A stretch of 52,308 nucleotides of DNA, from NCBI RefSeq assembly GCF_000315625.1, contig NW_005434562.1:168515-220822 (forward strand), written 5' to 3'. A model generated the notes under the pieces. It was not told the origin of the DNA. It was given only the letters and a program-made list of their open reading frames with translations, and made no database searches. Positions 33,282 to 45,042 of this stretch are shown here, one piece after another. This DNA is from Guillardia theta CCMP2712. Lineage: Eukaryota; Cryptophyceae; Pyrenomonadales; Geminigeraceae. Made by a program: the position numbers and the translations under genes. Each line of letters begins with the position of its first letter. Position 1 is the stretch's first letter.

Positions 33282-36200
33282 TTAGATGTCTTCGATCTCA
33301 GCAATCAGGTTCCGCCAATCGTCTGACTTCTTCACCTCCTCCTTCTTCGCATCTCCGTTGGGCTCGGGCTGCTTCTGCGGCGTCTTGGCCTGTGAGATTT
33401 TCTTCGACCAGGCCGGCCTCTTGTCCTTCTCCTCCCCTCCTGCGTGTCCGTTCGCCAACTCCTTAGCATCTCTGACAGAGACGACGACATCGTTGCTAGC
33501 ATGCTCCTCCGACATGTCATCAGCACACGCGTCTCGTTGCGATAGGCCCATGCTCTTGTCGTCGCCTTTGCTCGGCATGCTGCGGCATGTCAGCGATGAG
33601 GGTTCTGCAGCAGCAGCAGCAGCATCTGGCGTCTTACCTTTGCAGTTGTATGGAGTTGAGCTTGTACTTCTTCTTCGCCAGCTTGTCGATGCCATGCCTG
33701 ATGGTCCTGTATGTCTCCTTCACCTTGCTCGGGGGAGCCCATTCCCTGCTGTAATCTCCATTGCCGTTGTCTGCTTTCCGGATCTTAATCGCTCGACTCT
33801 GCGCTCTGTGCGGTTCTTGGAAGTTAGCAGTGGCATTGAGAGGAAAACGACACTTCACCTGTTCTTCTCGTATCTCTTCCGCTCCAACTCCACGATTAAA
33901 CGCGCCTGTCGGGATATGTTATCGAGTCATCATCAGACGACAAGCGATCTTACGTCGTCGATCATGTCCTCTGTCTTGTGGCTCTCACCGTCGAGCCGAG
34001 GACATCTGCAAGATCCTCTGAAGCAGGCCGTGAAGAGAGTGAGGAGGAAAGTGAAGAGCATGACGGGCGGCAAAACCTGTTCCACTGGATCACGTGATGG
34101 ACGAGGAAGGAGAACGAGGGAGCGAGGTGAGCAGAGGGAAGAGGAGGAGGAAGAGGAAGAGGAGGAGACGTCAGCAAAAGCACCTCGTTGAAACTGGAGC
34201 CAAGGAATGGGATTCTTCCAAGGGCGCTGAAGACTTGCTCAAATGCTGTCACCTCGACAGATGAGGTTTCGTGAGCCTCTCTGAGCATGGCGAGGTAGTT
34301 GTGAGCTATGCTGGGGGCGAGGCGGCAGACGATGTAAGCATTAAAGAGAAGGCTGAAACCATCCGTCTCCCCGATCACAACCTCGTAAAGGCTGAACAAC
34401 CTGATGCGTAAGAGAGTGAAGTAGACGATCCCGCAGATAAAGAAGAGATGCATGAAGATCGGTACTTGGACGTCCCGAGTCACCCTGAACGGAACCCACA
34501 GTCTCCATGTGGAGAGGTCGGTGTCCTCCTGGATGCAATTGGGAGGAAGAGTAGCGCGTGAGCAGACGTGGAGCAGAAGCAGCGAACCGTCTCCGGGCAT
34601 CGAAACCTTGGGGATGAAAGGAAAGAGAGAAACTTGGCTAAACAGCACCGCAAGCCCAAAGAGAGCGCAAAGTACAGCTGCAAGCATACGCAGCAGGGGA
34701 AAGACGTACATGGTGAAGATAAACCAGACGACTTCCTTTTGTAGAGCGTACATTCCCTCGTACTGATGTCTCACAGGGCACTTGAGACCAGCCCAGCCCT
34801 CAGGTCCCTTGTCGGAGTGGAAGAAAGCCCTCGACAGGTTATGGAGGACGCCTGACCAAGGCATCAGATCCTCGTGCGTGCGCTGGAGATCCTGCAGCAG
34901 AATCGCTTGTTTGACGGCTCGGTCGAACTTCTTCTTCGTCTTGCGATATTTTCTGTTGGCCACATAAACACCAGTTCTCAGCTTGACCAGCTTGCGGACA
35001 TCCCATGATTCAGCATCCACGTTGGATTGGGACGAAAGTTTCTCCCAAGGATCTGGTCCCTCATGCTTCCCCGACCGAAGGTTCTCCTCCTCCGCTAGCA
35101 GGTGATCGTTTCTCGTGATCACGGCTTTGATCACGCACCTCCGAACTTCTGTAGACCCCGGAAACTCGAACAGCGAGAGCTGACGATCGATCGCCTCCTC
35201 GCGGGCAGCCTTGTTCTTCTCGCCCTTCATCTCACCCTTCACCCCGGGGTCGAGGTGATCGATGTCGCCAAGGTGGGTCAGGCCCGCGTCAAACATCGCC
35301 TCTTGCATCAGAAAGATCGGAGCTGACTTGGGCAGCAACTTTGCCGCCTCAAGAGCCGCAAACCAGCGATCGACCTCCGTCAGCCTCTGCTTGTGCGTCT
35401 CGTCCATCTCGATCTCCCGCAGCTGTGAAAGAAATGCCAACTTCATCTCCGAGTCCGTCACAGGGATCGACGGGCCTTTGACGGGATCCATGAGGACCAC
35501 AGACGTGATGTCGAACGGGACCTCTGCTGCCATCGCCATGATCTTGCTGCCCAACCGCCTGAGCGAGCTCGCCGCAGCTCGACGGAGAGTGTATACCTGT
35601 ACAAGCTTGGTGGCCAAATCTTCAGCCGCAGCGTTGAACGAGTGGTGGTTTGAGAACACGTAGTAGTACGCTCTGCGCAGGCTTGGTTCCAGTCGCGCTC
35701 CTTGCCAGAGCTGGCGAGGAGCTTCAGCAAGGCCAAAACCAAGGAAGACGGCGACGAGGACGAGGCAGACTGCGTTCGAGCTGGCCATGAGGCCGTAGAC
35801 TACATACTCGAGATCTTCTCCCATGATTGCCAACACCAGAAGAAACACGGAGAACAAGACGGCAACGACTCCCCAAAAGACCCCGTTCTCTATAGCTGCC
35901 TGCTGCAGACGCTTCAGTATTGAGAAATGCCGGGACTCGACATAGGAGGACTGGAAAGATAGCAGGATCCAGCCGTTGAACTGGCACATGGTGTAGACTG
36001 CCAGCCACGCCACCTTGAGGAATCCGATCCAGCGGTCCAACACCACGTCGTCGTCGTCCTTTGGGCTCCCAATCGTCCGCCATGGTTTGATGGGGCAAGC
36101 ACGATCTCGCTCCTCCTTGTTGTTGCCATAGTGATCGATGCAGCGCTTGAGGTAAACGAGATTGAGATCAACAGGAACGATGGCGACAAGTGCCAGCGCC

Positions 36201-36325
36201 ATGGTCCATGAGACCCATACAGTGAAGTAGACATGGAGGGGAGTACCGCGAGCAGTGAGCTTCCAGATCACCAGACCCACGATGGCTCCAATGCCAACGA
36301 GTTCAGTGACGAAGAAGTCGAGCAT
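33282..36325 (-). CDS. LMBR1 domain-containing protein 2-like membrane protein
   Basis: Multi-spanning membrane protein of the LMBR1/LMBRD2 family. The ATG at 36325 starts FFVTELVGIGAIVGLVIWKL. Most of the protein is one exon (36325 to about 34190). It has several strongly hydrophobic spans (VYFTVWVSWTMALALVAIVP, FNGWILLSFQSSYV, VVAVLFSVFLLVLAIMG, VWFIFTMYVFPLLRMLAAVL), a long cytosolic helical loop between spans (34800-35700) and a C-terminal cluster ending near FSALGRIPFLGSSFNE. LMBRD2 family hallmarks are the DLNLVY turn after span two and QFNGW. Downstream exons (about 33900 and 33858-33660, RAIKIRKADNGNGDY) and the last exon (33600-33282) give a charged Lys/Glu-rich cytosolic tail ending IAEIEDI with TAA at 33282-33284. 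In animals LMBRD2 is linked to GPCR signalling; function here is inferred only. Confidence 0.82.
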
Positions 36326-37208
36326 GATGACAGGGAGTGCAGCTAATGAGCAAGAACGAAGCTATTCAAGAGAAGTGAGACAGGTGGGGGGTGGAAGATA
36401 AGAAGGGCAAGAGAGAACGATGACAAGGGTAGGCGATGTCGATGACAAGGGTAGGAGAGGAATGGAAGGAGGATGAGCACGCGCGGCACGAACGGCACCG
36501 AATCCTATCGAGCACTCAGACTTGCACAAAGGCAGGAGAGGAAGGAGCAGCAGGGGCGAGAGAAGAAGCAAGGGAGTGAGAGAGGGAGAGCAAGGAGAGG
36601 ACAGGTCCTGCTGACTCTCTTGCGCGGGGTTGGGATAGGCTTGAGGGTCTCAAGCGCATGCCGAAGCGGCCAGCCATGATTTTCCTCCAGTTGGGGAAAT
36701 TCAGGAGAGGAACTACAAGTGATCAAAATTTACTCATATTTACAATTGTACCAGAAATGTTTCTTTTTTGCTTACGCCCTCACAAGTCCCTTTTAGTACC
36801 CCTGATTTTCACACTTGGCCTTGGGGAGTGGAGGGGTTATGAGACAAGTTTATTTCCGTTATAACTTCCTGGAACATGGGGGAGATGCATGCCTACGAAC
36901 CGAAAACAAGTAGATGGGAGGGGGTTTGATGGCGAAGCGAGGAGGAATGATGGAGGAGGAGAGGAGGTAACATGGGTGGGGAGAAGCTGTGGAGAGGATG
37001 AGAGGCAAGTAATCGAGGGATTGACCATTTGGCGAAAAAGATGTGAGACGGAGGAAGAGAGTAGAGCAGATTGGCAGAGATGAAGAACAAAGCAGCAGTC
37101 TCCTGCTGTCCAGGGGCAGCAGGAGACTGAATGACTCAGACAGATTGAAAGATGGGTAAATACTGAATTCTTTCACATTTGCTATCATTCCTAAAAGTCG
37201 TATCTATG
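36326..37208. other. Intergenic region, no gene seen
   Basis: G/A-rich DNA at 36360-36640, an AT-rich stretch at 36715-36800, then G/A-rich DNA to 37130. Short open frames lack codon bias, start context and recognisable domains. Confidence 0.55.
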
Positions 37209-37552
37209 TCATTCCTCCTTCTTGTCCGAGGATGCTGCTTCCGATGGCATTGCTGGGCCATATTTCTTCTTGGTGGACAACTATGAGTACATGCAGACGT
37301 CAGAATAATGCGCGACAACAATGAGATGAAAAACAATAATTCATTAGCACCTTGGAAACGATTGGGCGGAGAACAAAAAGCCATCTGGTGAAGGGAATAC
37401 AGGAAAAAAATCAGCAGAAACTTGTGAAGGTGTCGTAGAACTCACACGATCACAAGTCCGAGCGCGTACATCCAATCAGCCCAACTTCTTGCTTCAGGAC
37501 CATACGATGAGAGTGAAAAGCTCTTGTACCATGGCTCCTTCGCTTCCGACAT
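37209..37552 (-). CDS. Small 70-residue single-pass membrane protein, three exons
   Basis: Found by splicing, because no exon is long enough to stand out alone. Exon 1 (37552-37446) starts MSEAKEPWYKSFSLSSYG and runs to ADWMYALGLVIV. The intron has GTGAGT and CACCAG ends. Exon 2 (37384-37351) gives WLFVLRPIVSK. Exon 3 (37280-37209) gives LSTKKKYGPAMPSEAASSDK and ends KKEE, TGA at 37209-37211. Frames join without a break (phase 2, then phase 0). The product has a soluble N-terminus, one transmembrane helix (about residues 28-45) and a short Lys-rich tail. It resembles small subunits of membrane complexes in size and layout, but I recognise no family and assign no function. Confidence 0.6.
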
Positions 37553-38369
37553 GTTCTGCGAGTATAGAAGTCAGCCAGACATGTTTGCGAAAGGCAAGAT
37601 ATTGAACGATGATGCACGAGGGAGCTCACTGATTGCATCGATTATGCTAGATGTCAAATTCTAGTCGATGAATGCAATCGGTTCATGTACTGTGGTAATA
37701 AACCAACTCAAAGAACAGGATGCCCACCACCACCTCCCAACTCAGCTACTTCATCTCCTCATTCTCTCCTTCTTCCCCTTTCCTTCCCTGCTTCCATCCT
37801 TCATTTCTCGCTTCCGTGAGTCATAAGTTCCCTCTTCGCCGTTGACGTGTTAGCATTTCCCCCGTTCTGCCCACGTTCATTCCCTTCCTGTCCACTTGGA
37901 GGCTCTTGTCCTCTGGTCATATTCTTGCTCCTCTCTTCAGCTAGTAACTTGCTCCTTCTTCGTCTCTGCCTTGAGAAAAAGCATCAAGAACAAGCGAGGA
38001 GGAGGAGAAGACAAGCAAGGAGAGCTGAGCGGAGACAGGGGACCAGCACGGGCGACTCTGGCGACTGTGGCTCGAAGGGAAGGGGAATGGAAGGGGAAGA
38101 CTTCTGTCTTCTTCTCCTTCCAGGGACATTACAAGGATTTTCATTGCTGTCTTATATGTATCAATAGTAATGTCAATGAGGGGGACTGGAATATTTAAAG
38201 ATTGATTTTTTAGTTGACGACATATCCCAATACGGAGGAGGGTGGAGGAGGGCAACAAGTGGAGGGCAGGACGTGGAGAGGAGGGGGCAAGAGTTAGTGA
38301 GCCAGAGGAGGGAGAGAAGGGTGAGATACACAGATTGCGAACTTGTTATGAGCATTCTCGTTTGTTAGC
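37553..38369. other. Intergenic region, no gene seen
   Basis: Pyrimidine-rich at 37720-37960, purine-rich at 37985-38100, with an AT-rich segment near 38150-38215. It separates two divergently transcribed genes and probably contains both promoters. No motif identified. Confidence 0.5.
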
Positions 38370-39594
38370 ATGTCCACGGACAGTCTGCAGGAGGAGCTTG
38401 GCGAGTGGACGAGAAGCCTCGACACTCTAGTCGATGCTGAAGCGAGTGCGGGGAGAGAGATCGGGGTAGAGCAGGTCGCTTCCGATGTCGTAGGATGGGT
38501 GAAAGACATCGGTAAGGAGGTCACTTCAGCAGCCAGCAGAAAAATCTCTCCGCAGCTCAACTTGAGGAGGTTTCAAGCTCGCGAGCTGTCTGAACGTGTT
38601 GATTATCGTCCTCGGCACAGGAGCTGGAGGTCTCTGGCCCACCCTACTGCAGTGTCGTACGCAAAGCAAGTTCTGAGCTGGTTTGGTTACTCGAGCAAAG
38701 CAGCGAGTGCGAGAACCAGGAGCGAAGAGCATGCCCTGCATCACGCATCGCACAGACACAAACATGTCGGTGACGAGGAGGGGATTCACGATGAGCCGAA
38801 TGCTCCACATGAGGACTTGGCGGCAACAGGCAAGGAGGATCATACGAGAACGTCTTGCGCTGCGAGCCTTCGAGAGAGAAATATGAAGGAATCCAGTAAT
38901 CTCAAGTCGCGTCACGTTCATGTCCGACACATAAGACCAACATCTGCAACCTGCGGGTTGACGAGCAGTCCTGAATGGCAGAAATCTGTTGCCTGCTTGC
39001 TGTATTACCTCTTCCAAGGAACCATCCTTATATCTTTTGTCACTGACAACGTTCGAGAAGTCACGTCGTTGCGCTCAGAGCAGAAACAGGTTGTTTGGTA
39101 TCAAAATTGTAGTGCGGTTTCTGATTGATTTCTTAGATTATGTTGGTGATGCTCCTGCTGTCGGTTGGAAATTTCTTCAGCTCTACGACGACACCCAAAT
39201 CTCACATTCTCCTCGTCCTGTTCAGGTTTGCACGTGACGACTGTGATGAAGTTTCTGACCAGAGCGTCAGAGCACTATGTGACATCGCCAACATTCTTCA
39301 TGCTGTGATCCTCACACTCTTGTGCATCTGGAGCGACGGAATGCGAGCAGACGGTGAGAGGTACAAGTTCTATCGAATCGCTAAAGTTTGTGTTCAGACA
39401 GTGAGATTGCTCGATGGTTTCTTCGCTCTCCCAGGTTGTTCTCCCTTTCCTCCTTGTCATCCTAATCAGCACTTGCAGTAATGCGAAGCTGTTGATGCTG
39501 CCGGAGGAGCACGTCGGTGCTGTGCTTGGCATTGTCAATCTTCTCTTCGGGCTGCTTCGAGTCAGCAGGTGGAAATCTGTTTGAGCTGGTTTTG
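38370..39594 (+). CDS. PEX11-like peroxisome proliferation protein (putative)
   Basis: The ATG at 38370 starts MSTDSLQEELGEWTRSLDTL. Splicing is complex; several exons can be recognised by frame. One near 38570-38650 has a hydrophobic LASCLNVLIIVLGTGAG. One near 38765-38850 reads RRGFTMSRMLHMRTWRQQ. One near 38985-39060 reads ACLLYYLFQGTILISFVTDN, similar to the PEX11 Y-Y-x-x-D-N region. A later exon (about 39235-39430) has VRALCDIANILHAVILTLL and IAKVCVQTVRLLD. The last has LMLPEEHVGAVLGIVNLLFG then LLRVSRWKSV, TGA at 39592-39594, like the C-terminal glycine-containing helix of PEX11. PEX11 proteins deform and divide peroxisomal membranes. The match is by pattern only; another small multi-span membrane protein is possible. 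Confidence 0.45.
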
Positions 39595-39771
39595 TGATCT
39601 TGTTAAACATGTGCAAAGCGATCTTCACATAGACACTATACCCCGGACGTCGGAGCTTCCAGTTGCCATGACGGTGCGTGCAACCGCAAACAAGCATGAG
39701 GGAGGAGGGCCAAGAAGATTTTTGAAACTCTGGCAGGGTCTCATCCTCCTCTCCCTCATCCCTGCCAACAC

Positions 39772-42700
39772 TCAGCTCGGTCGTACTTGCGAAATGAAGG
39801 ATCTCAGCGCCTCGTCATGCTGTGGGCACGCGACTTTCTCCTCCTGGTCCTCGTGCCATGTTCTCACTTCAGCTCTCTTCATCGCCATCGTCAATCTCGC
39901 GGCACCAACGCAGAGGTCCTGCACGTAGCTGCCACTCTCATCTGACCATGGCGAATTAGGAGGCTCCGGGCTCCGCTTTTGGCGATGATCTCGACTTCTC
40001 TGTGGTCGCTTGCAGTGGCAGCAGGAGGAATCATCATGGTGCGTAGCTCTAGCGATTCTCGTCTGCTGCTCCTTTAACTTGATCTTAGGGTTCTTCATCA
40101 CTTCCCTGGCCTGGAATTCCCTTCTTCTCCGCGCTCTCTGTCATCAGTTTGCTCATGTCTAAGCATTTGGTGTGAAGGCTAGGCTACGGTTTAATGCTTA
40201 ATCTAACGACTTGGTTCCTGCTGTAAATTTCGAATTATCGCCGTTGAGATCAGCTCGCTCTTGAAGATGTCTGTGCGAGTGTTAGGGTATAAAACCAGCA
40301 AGGTTAGAAAACATACGCTATAGCTGCCAAGAGCTTTCGTCTTGCTCCAATCGTCGATATCTGTTCGCAGACAAATCACGGGCCGACAAAACGAGCAGGA
40401 GGTCAAACCTGCATCTCCTTCAGGTCTTCGTCGGTGACGTACCGCAAAGCTTCTGGTTCTGTCAGCTCCTGCAAGGAGAGTCATCGGGCACAACACATGT
40501 CGTCGGGCAAAGTCATCGGGCACAACACATCTCGCGCCTCTCACCTGCTCCTTTAGGATAGGAGCGTACTTGTCAAGCCCTATCTGTGCGAGAAAGTGAT
40601 CCAAGCCTCTCCATTCTCCCTGCTTGTCTCATCAACGTCAACGTTCAGGCCTGAATCCCTTACCTCTCCCCCCTGAGCTGCCTTTGCCGTATTGCTCTTG
40701 TCCAATCTCGGTGTTGCCTCAGGAGCTTCGGGCATCGCAGGCACAGAGAGCGAGGGCGCAGTCTTGTTATCAAACAGGTCCAGCATATCTACGCTCGTCG
40801 ACGCGATTGCCTTGGGCTTGTCGTCGATTTGCATCAGCAGCTGCTTGCCATTCCTCGAGTCATCGCGTGAGGCCTCATGAAGAACAGCAAGATCTCCTTT
40901 GCTTTGCTTCGCACCCGAAGATCCTTTCAACTTCTTGTACTCAAGATACTGATGCTACATTAGTCTCTGCAAGAGAAAACGATTCAGAACCTCATTCAGA
41001 GCGTTGTCAAGGTTCCATTTATGTTCATTCAGGCAATAGACAGCAAGATCGGATTCGCAACCCTAGATACTTTCAAGTCAGCAGTCTTAGACAACAGAGA
41101 ATCTTGCTTGCCGTGATTTCACAAAATGATTTGACGGTTTGTTCTCTTCTTGCTTCATCCATCTACGGAATAATCAAAAATCTCATTTGTTTTAGTTTTG
41201 CGGGGCAATTTTCACCTGCTCATGTCGTCCATGGACCGTCGCGTTCGAGTTACTGTGGGTCAGGTCAGATGCCTGTCCCAAACTCCTTCGAATAGCTTCA
41301 GCAAGTGCTTCTTCCTGCCTTGCTCAATCAACAACGTCGAAATAACAAAACCCTCTCCACCTCCGTCATCGCCGAGCTTCGCGACGTTGGCATGGCAGCA
41401 GGCGCATGTGGATGAACGACGGTCTTCTTACACCTCCCGGTGACGATCAGCACGGCAGGCGGTCTTGTATCAGTCGACGTCTTACCTTGGACATGAAGCC
41501 CCAGCAAGACCAGCTGGCATCTTACAGATCTAGTCAAACAAGCCGAAATGCTGACATATTCGCGTGAAAGCATACTTCGAGGTGGACTCCACATCCCGGA
41601 CAAGTTGTCGTTGAGCCTTGGGCTCGCTGATAGCACAGACCGTGAGCAGCTCACTGAAGAATCCACAGAGGGTTACTTGCTGCGCTTGAGCTGCTGGTGT
41701 CAAGGTTGGAGTCTGACAGGCCGGGCATACGACTTGTGCCACGGAGCTGCTTTGACGGTGAGGTCAAGCAAAGACCACAGGAAGGCATCACCTTTTGCAT
41801 GAAAGAGTGCTTTGACAGCTTGCATTCGAGCATTTCAAAATAGCATTCCTTCATCGCCGTCAACATCATCGCATCTTACCCTACTGCAAGTACCCGCTGC
41901 CACAGAAGCAGCACTTCAGATATGAGGATCCTGACTGTTCATAGAGGTTTCAGGATAGGGGCTACACATCTGCATGAATTACCTTGCAAGAAATTTGCTT
42001 TCCACAAGTCCCACAGAGGAAACTCACTCCTTGAAGGAATGTATTTAGTGCTCAAAATAATCAAGATTGCGCTCATGGGAATAAAAGTTCAAACCTTGGA
42101 TGTGATTTCTTTCACTGCCAACTGTGTTCTCTAAAGAGGCAGGTCAAACTCAAAAATTGAGCAGTCATACGATTACGAACCTGCCGGCGTTTGATTTGTT
42201 ACATGGCAGCTGGGACAAGCAACTTGTGACTCTCCAGTCTTGTAGCTCATGATAGCTGCACAGCTGTAGCATCGCAATTGCAGTCTGGCGGGGTTGGCAG
42301 CTCGAGATGGAGGAGGTGGAGTTGCCTGCATGACAATCACCTCAAAATGCTCAGGTTGCAGCACGAAGCAAATACTGTCCCCGGTGGTTCGGAGGAAGAG
42401 GTCGAAGTTGTACAAATGTTTCCTTGAGACCAATTGTCAAAAACGTGGAAGAGAGAGCGAGAGCGAGAGCGAGAGCGGATGACGAAGGATGAGTGCGAGA
42501 AAGGGAGGGAGGAAAGGTGAGATGGTGAGCGGAGAAAGTGGGGTAAGGGGAGAGGAGAAAGAAGTGAGAGAAGAAAGAAGGATGATAGGTCAAGAGGAAA
42601 GGGGAGCAAGACAGATGGGGGAGAGAAACCTCTTGCTTCATTGAATCTGACATAATCTGCTTGATCTTCGGGGAGTTGGGGGGGAACATACGATCCAAGA

Positions 42701-42877
42701 TCTTTTTTTGGCGACTTATGAGACAAGTGTCAGCAGCATGGCAGACCGAGAAGAGCAGAGCTTGTTCACCTCTTTCTTCTTTATCCCGGATATCAAATTG
42801 TTTACTCCCAAAATGCCTTTCTCTCCCATCGACTTCATCTTGAACAGAAAATTCGTTATGCTGTCCGACGTCCCCAT
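39772..42877 (-). CDS. Zinc-ribbon and SAM-domain protein, unrecognised family
   Basis: The ATG at 42877 gives MGTSDSITNFLFKMKSMG and a helical start to IKKKE. Further exons read KKDLGSYVPPQLPEDQADYV, then NFDLFLRTTGDSICFVLQPE (about 42410-42340), leading to a zinc motif CYSCAAIM and VACPSC (about 42290-42195; CX2C-CX2C, LSD1-finger-like). Another CX2C unit, VAQVVCPACQT, lies near 41745-41710. A middle region reads EYKKLKGSSGAK and VDMLDLFDNKTAPS (40935-40620). The SAM domain is split over three exons: MDHFLAQIGLDKYAPILKEQ (40604-40545), ELTEPEALRYVTDEDLKEM, and ISTIGARRKLLAAIA (about 40360-40315). A basic exon (about 40147-39772, EVMKNPKIKLKEQQTRIAR) appears to follow, ending TGA at 39772-39774. 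An alternative end at 40198 is possible. SAM domains mediate protein or RNA binding; the cellular role is unknown. Confidence 0.55.
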
Positions 42878-43643
42878 GAGGTCACGTGCGTCTTTGGGCG
42901 CCTGCGAGCCATTCTGTTGCCCAGGTCAAACAAGGAATTGAGTTCAAGTTGTAGGGATGCAGAGAATTCCGGCTCGTTTCAATCAACCATGATGATATAC
43001 AGCACAAATTTAACACTCATCGCATCATTTCAGTCAAGAAACGGGATGCTTTGCCCACTCTTAGCACTTCCCTCAATAATTATTCTATGTAATCACGCGT
43101 ATTCATGTCCGCGTTCAATCCTTCCCTTTGAATTGCTCTTCTCCACCCTTCGCCCCCCTCCATTCCCACCCAGCAGTTCTACCTGATGAGCCGCCATAGC
43201 TTGTTCTGTCTTTTTTACAAGTATTTTTGTCTATATTTAGACTCAAATTGATTTTAATTATGACCCTTTTAAATTTCCCCCACTACAGCTAGGTCCTGTT
43301 CGAATTATAGACAGACCCCACCCCCTCAATGAAATATCATAAGGACGGGTGCATATTCAAAATTCTACTGCACCAGTCTTCGCCTGATTTCCCCGACCCA
43401 CCCCATATGATTTTAGCCTACAGGACATGCACAAATGACGCAAGGGAAGAACGGCGAGGCGACGGAGAGTCTTCGGCATGTTGGTCATGCCGCAAACCAA
43501 AAATATCAACAGTATCATGAGCTCCAACTGCATCGAAAGCCCCACCATGAATGAAGTCTCGTTCTCATATCATCGCAGCAGCTTTGATGGTTTGCTCTCG
43601 GTGACGATTTGAGTTCTGAATTCTTTTTGAGAGGCTAGTTGGC
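42878..43643. other. Intergenic region, AT-rich in part
   Basis: Divergent spacer between the zinc/SAM gene and the RING gene. 43195-43320 is notably AT-rich (poly-T and TTTAAATT runs), followed by C-rich DNA. It probably holds both promoters. No gene or distinct motif recognised. Confidence 0.5.
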
Positions 43644-44584
43644 ATGGAGAGTCTTGTGGCCAGGGGAAATGTTGTCAAGATTAATCGGTTCGTGTTGATT
43701 TTCGAGTGGACAACGACAGCCGTGACATCCTGTCTGCTTGTCTTCTACTGGTACGGGATCTTGGCGTCCCCTGAGGAGATGCAGAACAGTAGGAGTTACA
43801 AGGTGTTGCTCGTGTACTCAATCATCTACGCCTATCTCCGTCTTTGCTATCTTGTCAAGACGTTGAGTAAGACGTATGTGTACCTCAAGGATGGGCCATC
43901 GGAGCGGGAGGTGCTGCCTGGACAGGAATTTATCGATTCTATTGCGAAACTTCAGCCGCTAGCAGAGAAGATGCACATTCTCTGTGTGTGCTTGATAACG
44001 CACAATGTCTTTCCCTTCCGTCCTTGCGTGCCCATGACTTTCTGGGCCGTATGTACTTCTCTTCATATCGCCTCCCTTATCTTCGTGACCTTGTGCATCT
44101 TGCTGCTCGTCGTATCTACTTGCATGGTCGCCTTCATCATCGTGACTGAGAGGAGAAGAAACAGAAACGAAGACGCCTCGACTCACTATCGCTTCCTGCC
44201 CCTTGTTGATCCTATTCGCAACAGAATCATAGCAAACCTTCCCATCACTCAGCAGGCGCCTCCTGACGGCGAGCCGTGTGCGATCTGCTTCGAGATCGAC
44301 ACCGAGACAGACTGGTGAAGGATGGGGTAAGGCTTGCGAAGATCGTCTCAATGCTTGGCAGGAGACTTCTTCCATGTGGACACCGATTTCATCCTTCATG
44401 TATCGACGACTGGCTCAAGAAACGACGTCAGTTTGTTTCCCTGTTCTCTTCCTGCTTGATGAAATCATTCTTTGCAGTTTCCTCCTGCCCAATCTGCCGA
44501 AGAGATCCAGTGGAAGGCAACAGAAATGTGGAGGCGGGGAAGGGATGGCGCAAGGTGAGGCCAAGGCATAAGGTCCCTCGATGA
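43644..44584 (+). CDS. Membrane RING-H2 E3 ubiquitin ligase (putative)
   Basis: The ATG at 43644 starts MESLVARGNVVKINRFVLIF. The first exon encodes four hydrophobic spans (TTTAVTSCLLVFYWYGIL; VLLVYSIIYAYLRLCYLV; MHILCVCLITHNVFPF; IASLIFVTLCILLLVVSTCM), a basic loop, and the first half of a RING finger, CAICFEIDTETD. After an intron (about 44312-44366, GTGAAG to TTGGCAG) the second exon reads LLPCGHRFHPSCIDDWLKK, and after a further intron the last exon reads SSCPICRRDPVEG. The pattern C-x2-C...C-x1-H-x3-H-x2-C...C-x2-C is a complete RING-H2, with the conserved Trp in DDW for E2 contact. It ends RHKVPR with TGA at 44582-44584. By analogy it would ubiquitinate membrane or ER substrates; the substrate is unknown. 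Confidence 0.85.
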
Positions 44585-45042
44585 AATGTGTACAGATGCG
44601 GCTGCTGCTCCCGGCGGCGGGGAAGAAAATCATGGGAGAGAGACGGAGGATGAGCGAAACCGTCTGGTTGCAAACATGGTCTGAAATTCGCAGGATACGG
44701 TGTTGTGTGAATCGATAACATGCGCTCGAGTTGTTCTTTTCTGTAGTTTTCTGATTTCTGCTGGTTAGTGGTGCATGCTGAGACCTGTCAAACTTCCCTT
44801 TGGCATGAAAGTACAATTCACAAACCCCGTACATGTCTTTGATCGATGCAGCTTATTCATATTGTATGTCAAGTTTTACTCTCCTCGCCTTCATACATTT
44901 AGAGGTCAAAGGAGGTTACTGGAAAAAGAGAATGGAGGATCGCGAATTCTGGAATGCTGAGAAGAACTGCGCAAAGGAGATAGTAGAAACAACACAGGGA
45001 GTGTTGGAGCATAGGGTGAGAGAAAGGAAGGGCAGGGATAGT
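44585..45042. other. Short intergenic region between convergent genes
   Basis: Convergent 3' ends of the RING-H2 and cyclase genes. Nothing coding is recognised, and no clear poly(A) signal can be assigned with confidence. Confidence 0.5.

Noticed and set aside
39275-39697. Minus-strand frame downstream of the zinc/SAM gene as its last exon
   Set aside because: It overlaps the 3' exons of the convergent PEX11-like gene, and the join would need an unusually short intron. A stop at 39772 is simpler.
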